Shown here: piece after piece, positions 10,701-21,411 of the stretch
Layout of the letters: the number at the start of each line of letters is the position of its first letter
Numbering within the stretch: the stretch's first letter is position 1
From: Pristionchus mayeri
Lineage: Eukaryota > Nematoda > Chromadorea > Rhabditida > Neodiplogasteridae
Reading direction: 5' to 3'
Assembly: GCA_036245805.1 (NCBI GenBank)
Contig: BTRK01000003.1
Coordinates: forward strand, 1,488,001-1,552,000
DNA length: 64,000 nucleotides
Notes under the pieces: generated by a model
What the model was told of the DNA's origin: nothing
What the model saw: only the letters and a program-made list of their open reading frames with translations
The model's database searches: none
Program-made: the position numbers and the translations under genes

Positions 10701-13592
10701 TGAAATGCGTATTAGTGCATTTAGAAGCGGAAACGACAATAAAAAGTGTGGAGGTTGTTGACAAGTTTCCGGGGAATTGCATACATGAAGAAAAATGGAA
10801 GAAAAATGATTGATTTTATCGGAAGAAAAAGAAAAATGATTTTATCGATTTCCGGCGTTAGATGGAATCTCATCGACAAATTCCCCAGAGTAAAAAAGTC
10901 TTAGAATTTGCCCGCCGACCCATTCCCCCTACCGCCGCAGTCATTGGAATCGATATAAAAATTTTCAAGGATTACTGTAGTTTGTTTCAACACCCGCGCC
11001 GCCGCGCGCGCGGATGCGGATCAACATTTTGGCGATGCTCGTGTGTTTCCCTCAATGAGTACTCCCTATAGGCGAAGTTAGAAGGAATTCGAAATTTCGG
11101 CCAGTGCCAAGATTATTTTGGTTTTCTCAGAAATCGTGTTCTAGGACCTTTTCTGAATCGGCTGGATGTGAACTACAAAATGGCAAACTCGGATTTGAAA
11201 AAAAATCACTTACCTTTTGAGAAAAATAAAAAAAAAGATTTTTTGATGCACTTTTTCAACTATTATTCAAAAACCAAAACGATAATCAAAATTCGAAGTT
11301 AGCCATTTTGTAGAGCTCCTCTTGCGGATTCAGAAAAGTACCCAGATGTTGGGTCTCCCATTGCTGTGCTCGGAGGAGATAGCTTTTTTGCCAAAAACGA
11401 GCGTTTTCTGTGTAAAATGTGTGTGTTTTTGGATATCTTTCGCACTCGAATAACATTTTTGGGCTGAGACGCATACTAATTTGGCCCGAAACACAGTCGT
11501 TTCGCTATGTTTCACATACCAATATACACCTCGGCCAGAAACAAAGAGGAATTGAGCGCGCCATGCTAATGATTTCTTCCCCCCCCCCCCCTTTGACACG
11601 GTGTGCAGAGCAAATGCTATTTGTTTTTATTTTCTCCAAAACTCGGTTAGCCCGATATCATTATCAGCTCCCAATCGAGAATAGGTTATAGCGTACGCGT
11701 GAAACTCAAATTTATCCTATGTCTTCAGAGGACTGTCGACGGATTACATGTGCACTAGAAAACTTGAGGCGATATCATGATATTGATATTTGAAATATCA
11801 TCAGCACTTTCGATCAAGCTGCCGCCACTCAGGGAAGGAACTAGGTCGGATGAGAATTATGACGTCATTCCGCCTTTGATATATGAGGCGGCACGACGTC
11901 GCAGTTCTCATCCGATCTATGGCCCTCAGACTCTAATAATTTGGTATTTAGAATTTCAGGAAACTATCGATGAGTGATTTATGGCTTAAATTCAATCAGC
12001 ATATAGCCTAGGCGAGAAATACAAATGAACCTGGCTCCTGCTTTTTTTTAGACGGACATCGAATTGTTTGATGTTCACTGGAAAACCTTAGGCGATATTA
12101 TTTTCGTTGATCTTTGATATCTCGAAATCTCATCCTCATTATCCTTATAGAATATCTCATCTCATCCTTCACAGGTCGCTTCGATCACTCGCTCGCCACG
12201 ATCAACTCCCTCCTGAACGCGAGAGGGATCTTCGAGAGGACAGGAAAGACCAAAGATCACGGACCAGATCAAACTCCTCCAGTCTACCTGATCGATGGGG
12301 AGAACCTCACTTTCGTCGTGGGAGAGGTGAGTGCACTCTGATCGTTGAAATATGTTCTTTGACATTTTGAAAATGATTTTATCAATGAGGTTAAGATGTA
12401 TTGCTAAAAAATTTTCTTAGGTCTTAGGCCAGCAGACACGATAGGAGAATTCATCTCATCACACTCTTCGCATTTTTCGCTCATTCTTCATTCCTTTCTT
12501 ACTCATTTTAAATTGGGACTAGATCAGACTCCTCCGGTCTCTCACTCATTTTTCTTCCATTCCTGAATCACTGTTTACTCATTTCTCACTTTTTACTATC
12601 ATTATTTCGATGCTCACCCCACTTTTTCCTCGTCTAATTCTTCACTCGTTCATCACTTTTTTTTCAAACAATTCACACTTTTTACTCATTCTTCATTCAT
12701 CCTTCACTTATACTTATTAATTTCTTCACTCAAGCCTCTCCTCTTCGCTCATTCTTATACTGCTTCTTTATCCGGGCCTCACTCTTGTTTATCTTTTCTC
12801 AGTTTGTATTCATTGTTAATTCATTTCTTACTCATCATTCACTCATTTCTCAGTTATTCATTCACATGTAATAACCATTCATTCTTCATTCTTTCCTTAC
12901 TCTTCACTCATTCTTCACTCTTCGCTCGTCCCTAGTTCATTACTTATTCCTTCTTCACTCATTTCTCATCATCTGAGTATCCACTGACTGTATTTATTTA
13001 TTGATCTTTGATCTTTCAGGGTGCTCACTTGAAAAAAAAATACCGTACTCAAAGTGTTTCCAATTTCGGACAAACCTTATCTTGCTAGACAGGACTCGAT
13101 GCTGAGGGCTTGTTGATCTTTCAGGGTGCTCACTCACTCTCACCCGACCGTTCTCTGCTCACGGGCATGTGCGGAGTGGTGCCATTCTGCCAACGAGAGA
13201 CGAGAGTAACGACGAGTGGACTGAGGTGGAATCTCGGTGAGTTCTTCCCTGAGGTTCAGGCAGGGATACTGTAGGGCGGGAAAACGGAATTTAAATTTTC
13301 TGAGTTTCAATTATACGGTAGGGCGGGGCAACTGGGAATTGAATCCTTCGTGATGGTAAGCCCACTCTTCTTTATCCAACCGTTGAGAGATCACGTGAAA
13401 TGGAGAGAGTAGGGGCAGACAAATGCGCTCCGTGACCTTTCCAATTTGCCAGACGACACGCCGATGGAGTTCGGCGGCATTGTGAGCACGTCGAACGAGA
13501 CGGTCGACGACCAGATTGCGATTCGCACCACAGCACCGCTGATCGTCACACTCGAAGTGCGGAGTACTGTAACACAACGGACCGAGAATTGA
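7730..13592 (+). CDS. tpk-1: Thiamine pyrophosphokinase
   Basis: Transfers pyrophosphate from ATP to thiamine, making the cofactor TPP in the cytosol. Exons: 7730-7784 (tentative first exon, MSTALRPTDCLGEFDLP, phase fits), 8421-8517, 8814-8858, 8920-9037, 9192-9245, 9391-9436, 12175-12326, 13125-13236, 13453-13592; total 819 nt, about 272 residues against about 243 in the human enzyme. Motifs in order: LWNSATLRACTDGGAN, ISGDMDSISPE, TPDQDKTDLTKCL, ILGGLSGRFDHSLATINSL, then the C-terminal beta-sandwich with TTSGLRWNL and GGIVSTSNE. These correspond closely to ADGGANRL, GDFDSI, TPDQDHTDFTKC, GGLAGRFD and TTTGLKWNL of animal TPK1. The 2.7-kb intron 6 holds a large inverted repeat and intron 7 a CTCATTCTTCA low-complexity run. 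The 5'-nucleotidase gene starts about 140 bp downstream. Confidence 0.92.
8275..8361. repeat. GAGA-type hairpin in TPK intron 1
   Basis: ACGATACCACGCTCTCTTCAT and its reverse complement form a hairpin of about 87 nt with a CGATCGATCG centre. No matching 8-bp flanks were found. Confidence 0.65.
9903..11420. repeat. Long inverted repeat (about 0.5-kb arms) in TPK intron 6
   Basis: From the GGCACTGGCCGAAATTTCG end (10013) to about 10480, the left arm is the reverse complement of 10600-11107, with a centre of about 120 nt. Outer parts also pair, for example CTCCTCCGAGCA near 9934 with 11370. The right arm carries an extra hairpin (11150-11340, ends CTTTTCTGAATC). Each arm contains a matching 69-codon open frame starting MESDRKIP or MESHRQIP, which reads as a consequence of the palindrome and not as a gene. 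It resembles foldback or long-TIR DNA transposons lacking a transposase. Confidence 0.85.
11841..11920. repeat. CRE-palindrome MITE, copy 2
   Basis: TAGGTCGGATGAGAATTATG with TGACGTCA in the left arm. The right arm has ACGACGTCGC in the equivalent place, so this copy has diverged. It is in TPK intron 6. Confidence 0.75.
12470..12970 (+). repeat. CTCATTCTTCA-type low-complexity tract
   Basis: About 500 nt in TPK intron 7 made of irregular repeats of ACTCATT(C/T)(T/C)TCA and CACTC on the plus strand, nearly free of coding potential. Confidence 0.7.
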
Positions 13593-13735
13593 TTGTTTTG
13601 TCTGTAAACTTCGTTGTTGACTGTTGCCACTGGCGATAAATTATTCTCTTGCATACAGTGCATTGAGCGAAAAGAGAGGTCTCATCCACCACAAATATAC
13701 TTGCTGCAACAGCGATTTGCCCTGCGCATTTCGAA
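13593..13735 (+). promoter_or_regulatory. Short intercistronic gap of a probable TPK / NT5C3 operon
   Basis: Only about 143 bp separate the TPK stop from the next start. Nematode operons commonly have gaps near this size, with SL2-type trans-splicing at the downstream gene. The downstream ATG lies at or just before an acceptor-like AAATGCAG (13734-13741), inside the perfect palindrome GCATTTCGAAATGC. No AATAAA was seen in the gap. Confidence 0.55.
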
Positions 13736-16700
13736 ATGCAGATGGTCCAAGAGTCGGTTGAGGATCTACGATCGCTTTTCGACCGGCCTAATGTGAGCTT
13801 TGCTGCGGCCATAGTGTTTACGTTGTTTCTTTTCCAAATTGTGGAAGTTTGTGAACTTCAAAAGAGTCATGTATACACTGCTAGTTTCTTATTCATCATA
13901 GATGGATATATACCTATCGTATGCCTACTTGTCGCAGGTGCACATTCGTGATCGTGAGGGTACGATAGCACGACTGAATGGATTGATAGATGGCGGAGCT
14001 CGCGATTTCACAGTAAGATTGTCGTTTTTGTTGGAGGATACGGTAGGCGAGGAGTATCGAGAACTGATATTCGAGGTGATAAGCGACTTCGACCACACGC
14101 TGTCTCGCTCGCACGATGCGAATGGAAGGAAGTGCGCCGTGACCCATGAAGTGTTCGGCCATCCAGAGCGTTTTCCGGATCTCTGCGAGAAGGTATGTTG
14201 GCACGGTGCCAGCGACATTCCTTTCGGGACAAATTGACTATGATTGGCTAGTCAGTCAAGATTGCGAGATCCTCTTATCAAGAACAATAATAAACTAATG
14301 AAATTCAAGCTGACTAGGAATGGCTGCACAAGAGCTGAGATCTCTCTCTCAATCATGTGTGAGCTCGTCTGCACGGCGAGAGAGCCCGCAGAATTGGGTT
14401 GTTATCGCACCTTTCAGTTCGCGATATTCGAGAAGAAATACGGTAGCTTCGAGCACCTCACCGAAGGCCAAGAGCGATTCGAGAAGATGGAAGCGTGGTC
14501 AGCCTCTAGTCACTTTGGAGATTAACTTTAACAATAGCTTGTAACAATCCTGTCATGCGAGTAATGGAGAGAGGAAGAAAGTCTGAGCAAGATGACTGTA
14601 TATTATGGTCAATTTATGGACAATGCCATCGGTTAGAGAGAGAACGAGAACGAGTACCAAGAGAATGGAGCACTACTGTAGGTGGCGCGAGTCGAATGCG
14701 GCAATTGCTGAGCGCGCCGTGCACCGGAAGGAGCTGCCGGAACTAGTCGCGGCGACGAACATCCAGCTACGGTAGGTTGCATGGCTATCATGATTGAGAA
14801 CTGTCTTTATTCTTACGCAAATTTCGATCAAACAACTTTTGAGTACGCAATGATAGGGTATGGAGGGGATGAATCATAACTTGGCCATCCGAGTCCTGAT
14901 TCAGTGATGGCGCCGCCGAGTTGATTGGTCATCTGGAACAACGAGAAGTGCCCGCGCTCATCTTTTCGGCTGGTATAGGTCAGTGATTTAATGTAATTTT
15001 AATTTCACTTCGATTACCAGATCATACTACCATAGGCAAATATTGTGATAGTTGAAACGTTTCTGAAACATAATTCTGGCATGTCGCTGAAACCGATTCC
15101 CTCCCCGTGCCCTGGCGATATGTTTCAGAAAAAATTTCAAGTGCCCTCGTTTTAGTTTTCGATAATTGAGAAACCGTTTCGGATTCAATAAATAATTCAT
15201 TACACCGAAAAACAGGCGATCAAAGAAGAACTTGAGAAAGAGTATGAAAATTCGAGAGTTTCTCTCTTTCTCTGTCTCCTCACCATCATCTCTTGATACT
15301 TGTACCTCATCCGTGGAATGTTCTCAGGCGACATCATCACTGTGGTCCTCGAGCAACATCTGGGCCGGATTCCGCCCAACGTTCATGTCGTCAGCAACAT
15401 GATGGCATTTGATGAGCAGGTAACGCCTGCGATTCAAATGTTCATTTCGGAAAGTCTGGGCTAAGCGTGGCAATACGAAACCAAAGAATCCTAGCTATTT
15501 ACGCCTACCCTTTCACAAATTGGGGGGTTGGAGACTCAGAGCGAGAATCCCTGTGGTAAAATTGCCCGTTTTCAGGATCGCAACTGCGGTTTCTCCCACC
15601 CGATCATCCACTGTTTCAACAAGAGCGGAGCCATGATCGATAAGGTTTTTTGGATTATAAATGGCTGTCTTCATTATGCATTTTCTCTCATCGGTCAGAC
15701 GGATGACAAAGCGCGCAGAATGAAGGGAATAATTTCTTGCAAAACGCCGCTGCTGCTAATTGCGAATAATTTTGTGTGTAAAATGAATCATTCTGCAACA
15801 TCCGCCCATCCTCTTCTCTTCACATAGTCATTAGGGCAGCACAAGAATTGGCTCGCCTATTTTTTTGCGTGCTCTTTCTCCCATCTGACCGGAGGCGATA
15901 GAGTAAGCAGAATGAAGACTCTTCACGCGCCTTAGCTCACGTGCTATTAAAGGAGGAGTAAAGGCAAACGCGCGCCCGGTAGAAATATGTTTCAATTATA
16001 GGAGAACTCTCTTCAAGTCGCGTGCTATCTCGACCCCTTCCCTGAGCTTTCCCTGATCTGGCTCCCAGCCAACTAGCTATAACTCTGTTCGGAATGGAGA
16101 CATCACTGTGAAAATTTCGGAGCTTCTTATCATTGTGGAGCTCTAGGTAGTGCATATAATAGCATCAAAATTTGAATTTTGAGTTTTCTCCTCCTTTAAA
16201 GGGCACTTCTTTCTTCGATATATGGCCCACCCCCCCCCCTTCTCCTATCATTTATAATCATTCACTCCCTCTAGCTAAGGGGTTGTGTGACCGAAAATCA
16301 GGGAGATACCTAGAAATGAGTGGTGTAGGAGAGGAAGGGAGGGGGTGGGCCAAATATCGAAGAAGTGCCGATTAAAGATTCCGCAGCACTCTCTCGTCCT
16401 TCCTCTCATCTCCTCTCGTCGCCATGTTCTACAACTAGAGTCGAACGCCGCAGCGACTAATTGCAAAGTTTCTGTACAAAAAACGTCATCCTGCAGCACT
16501 CTCCCGTTCTTCCTCTGATCTCCTCCCGTCCTCATATCCTCCTGCTGGGAGATGCCCTGGGCGATCTGGGCATGGCCGAGGGACTGAGCAAGGAGGAGAC
16601 GAGCGGAGTAAGGATTGGATTCCTGAACTCGGTGAGTGCTTGTTTGATGACATAGTGCAGGAAACTGTCGCTCCGAGCACTAGCGAGAGAACATGGAAAT

Positions 16701-16947
16701 GAGAGAGAGAGTATCTCTGGTAAACGTTTTATGGGGTTTCAAACGAGATACATTCGGGCTGATCACTGAGAAACTTTTACCTGAGTCTTCTCTTTTCTTG
16801 ACAAACTTGTAAGTCCGTGAAAGGAGAAGAGTCTTGTGTTTTCAGAAACCAGAGATGCTCTCGCACTTCACGGCCGCCTTCGACATCGTCATCGTTGACG
16901 ACCAGACGATGGACATCCCCTCGTCGATCGTGAAGATGATCGCATAG
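13736..16947 (+). CDS. Cytosolic 5'-nucleotidase III (NT5C3 / UMPH-1 family)
   Basis: A HAD-superfamily phosphatase that dephosphorylates pyrimidine nucleoside monophosphates. Exons: 13736-13792, 13938-14012, 14076-14192, 14418-14497, 14682-14771, 14905-14978, 15328-15419, 15576-15644, 16497-16631, 16846-16947; 891 nt, 296 residues, matching the roughly 297 residues of the human short isoform. Motif I is SDFDHTLSR (nucleophile Asp about residue 48, acid/base Asp 50). Motif II is FSAGIGD, the Lys motif is FNKSGA, and motif III is LLLGDALGDLGMAEG. The end is IVIVDDQTMDIPSSIVKMIA, like the family C terminus. The 63-nt intron 14013-14075 keeps frame if retained; family comparison favours removal. 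If the message is trans-spliced at 13741, translation would begin at the second Met (13742). It is probably cotranscribed with TPK. Confidence 0.92.
15734..15783 (-). repeat. Dispersed ~50-nt repeat, minus copy
   Basis: Diverged copy of the AATTAGTCGTTGCG family in NT5C3 intron 8 (GCTGCTAATTGCGAATAATT on the plus strand). Confidence 0.5.
15947..16199. mobile_element. TTAA-flanked MITE, copy 2
   Basis: Second copy of the element at 1588-1840, in the same orientation, with TTAA on both sides and ends AGGAGGAGTAAA and TTTTCTCCTCCT. Internal landmarks shared with copy 1 include CTGATCTGGCTCCCAGCC and TAACTCTGTTCGGAA. It lies in NT5C3 intron 8. Confidence 0.85.
16201..16370. repeat. Palindromic element, TTCGATATTTGGCC family, copy 2
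   Basis: Ends GGGCACTTCTTTCTTCGATA and ATATCGAAGAAGTGCC, with GGGGGTGGGCC arms. It directly abuts the TTAA-flanked MITE, the same neighbour relation as copy 1. Confidence 0.75.
16443..16483 (-). repeat. Dispersed ~50-nt repeat, minus copy
   Basis: AACGCCGCAGCGACTAATTGC then TTTCTGTACAAAA. It sits between a duplicated pair of NT5C3 exon-9 acceptor segments. Confidence 0.6.
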
Positions 16948-17106
16948 GAACGAGCGATCGGGATGTTGTTGGCATAATGCCAGCAACCTCAATGAGATAG
17001 AGGCTCATTTCCCCCCATGTAAAATTCAATGCAATATTGTAATTATGCACGGAGTATCGTTATATATTCATTCCTTATATATGCATGACATGACAACTAT
17101 ATCTCG

Positions 17107-17112
17107 AATAAA
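17107..17112 (+). promoter_or_regulatory. Poly(A) signal of the 5'-nucleotidase gene
   Basis: AATAAA 160 nt after the NT5C3 stop codon, the only canonical hexamer nearby. Confidence 0.5.
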
Positions 17113-17407
17113 GGTATTATGGGTAGCAAGGGCAATGCATGTCGCACACCAAGGAGAGTGCGCACAATCGTTCGCTATTTCAGAAATCTCGCCCAGTTCC
17201 ACACCACCATCTTCCAATATTCTTTATCGATTTGTTGTTTGTTTTTTCGATAAAATATTTATTTTTTTCAACCTGGTTTGTTCTTTGTTAGTGTATCTAC
17301 CCAGATTTGTAGTTGACATTCGATGCGCGATGTATTTCATGGAATTATGGCGTGTCAAATAAGCGCAATTTTCAAAGATTCTTTGACTTGTATCTACCGT
17401 CTCGAGC

Positions 17408-17689
17408 TTTCCCACCGCACGAAACTGCTTTGTGAGTGTCTGCCATGCTTCTACGCATCATATTTCGTATTGCACGTGCCAGTTGAATCGTTGGAAAATT
17501 CGCTATCATCGCTTAACCGCCGAAAACCCGCTGAAAACTGTGTTTCGCGAATGGTGCTCCTGGCATTGGCTTTCCCACCGCATGAAACTGCTTTGTAAGT
17601 GTCTGCCATGCTTCTACGCATCATATTTCGTATTGCACGTGCCAGTTGAATCGTTGGAAAATTCGCTATCATCGCTTAACCGCCGAAAA
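17408..17689 (+). repeat. Direct tandem repeat, about 119-nt segments at a 163-nt period
   Basis: The segment TTTCCCACCGCACGAAACTG to CGCTTAACCGCCGAAAA (17408-17526) recurs at 17571-17689 with very few changes. It lies upstream of the transposase-like gene; the rest of 16948-17785 shows nothing recognisable. Confidence 0.85.
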
Positions 17690-17785
17690 AACCGGTCAAG
17701 TCAGCTCGTGACTGGCTTTCTTCTCACATTATCATACTAATATTTACATTTGATTAATACCAATGCACGTGCGAATGGATTCCAG

Positions 17786-20700
17786 ATGAGCTCGAATTCT
17801 CTCATTCCCAATTCATGGCAATCTCGTCTTTCTGCGTTCAAAGACCCTCCAACCTCTAGCACCGAGATTAGAGTAGGGCATGTTCTCTTCTTGTCGTACT
17901 CGGAACCAAGCAAGGCCCGAGCATCAATAACATCGATGCTTGGTATGTGGTTGTCTAAAAACTTTTTATTTTTTTATTTTTTTATTTATTTATTTTTGTA
18001 ATGAACCCCCGGTTGGAAAGAAGGGATGACGAGGGACAGTGCACGGAAAGTGCACAATAATGTAATTCTTCTCAGGCCTCTGCGAGTCTCCCGGTGTCAA
18101 CAGCGAGATCTCCAGAAAGATCGCCTACTGGAAGGGTAGAGAATCAGAGTTTGTCAGAAAACGGGCATATGATAAGGTAGAAAAGCTTCTTAATACTATA
18201 TTCACTGTATCTGAAGAAGTAGTGGCAGCTGCAACCTCTTCCGTTAGCACACCTGCCAGAGGTCTCTCTCCTCCTCGTCCCCCTCTTTCGGTTTCCCTCG
18301 CTCTGGCAGCCACTCCATCCTCATCTAATAACATTTCATTATCTGACCCCGCTGCTGCCATTGCTTCCACTCTCACTCCCTCTCTCAATAGGGTCTCTCT
18401 CCTTTCTCCTCCATCTACCTCTCACCCATTCTCTGCTCACTCTTTCTCCTCTCCCACTCATCCTTCTCTTCCTCCTCCCAATCAATCGGTCTCTCCTTCC
18501 GTCTCATCTCCTTCCATTTCATCTCCAACCAATGGTCCCCCTCCCTCCAAGTCTGCTCGTACGTCCATTCCAGCATCGACTCCTCGCGCTCGTGCAGCAA
18601 CAGGATCCCGTACTCGTCTCCGTCCTCCGTCCACTCCAGCCGAAGGTCTCCCGATCGACATCACTGTCTACTGGAAGGGCAAGCTGGCCGAGAAAGATAA
18701 GTTGCTAGCAATAGAGAGAAAGCAGAAGCATCTTCTCGGGAAATACCTCAAGATTGCACTCAATCACTTGGGTGTAGATTCCGTGAAGGAGCTTCCTAGG
18801 ATTCCTGGCAGTGGTCCGCCTAGAGATACGGTAGCGGGAAAGGAGATTCAGAAGTTGAAGCGAAAGCTGAGACAGAAGAACCCTTTACCTGCACCGGTGG
18901 CTCCCGATATCTTTGAGACTAAGAATACCGAGGGGTTCATCCTCCCAGTGAAGCATGCTTCGCTCAGACTGACTACATTAGGTGTACCCGATGACAAACA
19001 GGGCGAAGTGATGAGCATCGGTGCTCAGATGATCGGAGTGAGACTCTCTCAAACCCCTTCCAAAACCACAGTAAGATCGTGGGTTCCCGCCATAACTGCC
19101 TTGAATCGGATGCACGCTGCAGAGAAGCTAGAGCAATGCAAGGGAGGAGCGACCCTCGGTCGGGATGAGACCACTAAGAAGGGGGACAAAATCCAACAGC
19201 ACGTAGTAGTTCTGGGACCTAATCAGGTTCTCTTCCTAGGATTCACTGCCGTTCCTGACAAGTCGGCTTTGGTATCCTTCGATTCGTTCCGTGCCAAAAT
19301 CGAGTCCCTTTTCGCTTTCTCCTCCTCCTCTTCCCCCTCTCAACTCTTCCATTCGGTTATGATTAAGATCAAAAACCTTATGAGTGATCGAGCCTCGACG
19401 GAGACTCTTTTCAATAAGATCTTCAAGAGTGTTCGTGATTGTTTCCTAGAGTTGAGAGAGGGATGGGAGTCATTGGCATCTGAGGAGCAAGAGGAAGCCC
19501 AGTCTCTATGCATTCATTTCTGTCAGCTCCACGCAGCGGCAAACCTCTACGGCATCGTGTCTGGCGAGCTCGTAGAGCAGGAGTGTGAGTCCCGCCTCCA
19601 TCCGGTCGACTCCTCTTCTGCTGGGTTTGCGACTGTCGTCAGAGAGGTACTGTAGTCTACGGTAACTCACCAATCTATAGTACAGTACCCCGGATACTGT
19701 AAATTGATACCGTAACTATATATTTTTCACTAACTGACTTTAATTAATTGGTAGTACAGTATCTAATCGGTAGTACAGTACCCAACAGACCACCGTAACC
19801 CAGTTCATTGGGTCAATTTTTTTCTAAAAAAATCCAAATAGTTAATTTTAAGATAATTTGCTTTCAGATCCCTCGGTATCTCTCTACCCGGAGTGCGGGC
19901 GCGCATCGGGAGCACAAGGAATGGATGGAGTTCATGAAGCTGATGGGGATACAAGGTGGAACTATTCCTTCTCTTGCGGGCCATAGATTTAATATCCACT
20001 TTCTTATTGCTGCCCGCGTTTTCTCGTTGCGAGATCACATCAAAAAGTTCATCGAGTATGCCCCTACCATGGCATTCCTCAATGATCTTCTGGATGATGA
20101 ACTCGTTCTCGTCCAGTTGCAAATTCTGGGCCTATTGGACCAGAAGATCACTGGGCCCTTGTGGCGAATCGCAGAAAACGTGGGAGTGATAGAAGGTGCC
20201 CAATACCATCGGGATATCTTGGCCTACATCGATTCCCCCGCGCTCTTCTTCTCTGGGGAGTGCCCTAGGATGACCACCCCTCCCTCCTTCGAACTCTTCA
20301 AAGTAGACGGCACTCTCTTTAAGGCGCTAGTTACCAATTCTCCCTCCTCCCTTGCGCTCGAAGTCTCGGTTCGTGTTCTCCGAGCCTGTGCCACATACCT
20401 TAGGGATGTTCTTAGTCAGTCTCTTCCTGGGGGTAGCTACAGTAATCCTAGTGATAGCGTGGCACAGTGCGTGCAATCTGCCCCGACTACTAACCGGGCT
20501 GCGGAATCTGCTTTCGCGTTCATGGACTACCTCTACCGAAAATCCCCGAACATGAGATTCTTCCGTCGTGATGCAATCGCTTGCTTCAGACTCAACCATG
20601 TGGGAGAATGGTTGGACGGAAAGAGCACTAGCGAGAGAACTATGCTTCTCGAGAAAGCGCTCCGATGCAGGGATGAGATAGTCAGTGACGAGAGAAAAAA

Positions 20701-21411
20701 GGTCGAGCAGCTAGGGGAGGAAATCGTGAGCAAAATGGTTGCACGCAAGAAAGAGAATGATGGGAAAGCACTCAAGAGTGACATCAGAAAGGTGAAACTC
20801 ACAAGAGATCTCGGTGTGGTATCTGCAGTATCTGCTCGATACTGATACTAAGATCGACAGTGCAATCTTCCCTTACCAAAACGCTGTCGATGTGATAAAA
20901 GCACAGATCCGATACCGTAAGCAAGTGCTAGAGCGTTCAGCTCATCCCGGACTCTATCGATTCAGCGGTAAGGGGGTAGCTCACAACCTGCAGACCCTTG
21001 TGTCCAACCTGAAAGAGATCGTCGCTGCTGATTCCATTGCAGGTGCCCTCGAGGAGGACGCCTTCCGACATTCTCTCCTTGGCCGCACCTTCCGCCTCAC
21101 GGACGACGTCCAACTACCCGATGGTACTCTCATCAGAGGAGATCAGACCATTCAAGATATTGAGAAGCGTCAGTTTTCGTCCACTGCGCATTTAAAATAT
21201 ATAATAAAAATATTTTTTTAAGTGAAAACAAAACATGCTTCGAAACTACTGTAGCTTGATTACGGTCGCGAACACTTGGTATAACAATTACGGTACTTCA
21301 GAGCCCACAGGAGAGACGCTCATCTACCTCGAGGGCTCCTCAGGTCTGGTCTACCTCACTCGTGTCGCATTTGAAGATCTACACAGCGATGGAGTCCTCC
21401 TTTCCCTCTAG
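17786..21411 (+). CDS. Transposase-like protein (animal-wide selfish-gene family), intact
   Basis: Exons: 17786-17942, 18076-19646, 19868-20791, 20829-21168, 21302-21411; 3102 nt, 1033 residues, no internal stop. The ATG follows TTCCAG, a likely SL site. Order: N-terminal region, long Ser/Pro-rich linker (about residues 100-190), a basic helical segment (YWKGKLAEKDKLLAIERKQ), a core with GRDETTKKGDK and LMSDRASTETLFNK carrying spaced acidic residues, then AGHRFNIHFLIAARVF, QKITGPLWRIAE, SAPTTNRAAESAF and HVGEWLDGKS, and a C-terminal basic helix (IKAQIRYRKQVL, GLYRFSGKG). This order matches from memory a large family of transposon-like proteins in cnidarian, fish and mollusc genomes; I do not know its formal name. 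The 37-nt intron at 20792-20828 is proposed because it restores frame; the alternative is a +1 frameshift there. No terminal inverted repeats were found. Role inferred: RNase H-fold recombinase or a domesticated derivative. Confidence 0.75.

Noticed and set aside
10050..11071. Two 69-codon ORFs starting MESDRKIP and MESHRQIP
   Set aside because: They are mirror images in the two arms of one inverted repeat, so similarity reflects the palindrome and not a protein family.
18125..18664. Minus-strand Arg/Glu-rich ORFs
   Set aside because: Antisense of the Ser/Pro-rich linker of the transposase-like protein.
20785..20850. Disabling frameshift in the transposase-like gene
   Set aside because: A 37-nt intron with proper GT...CAG restores phase exactly, so a broken gene is not required, though not excluded.
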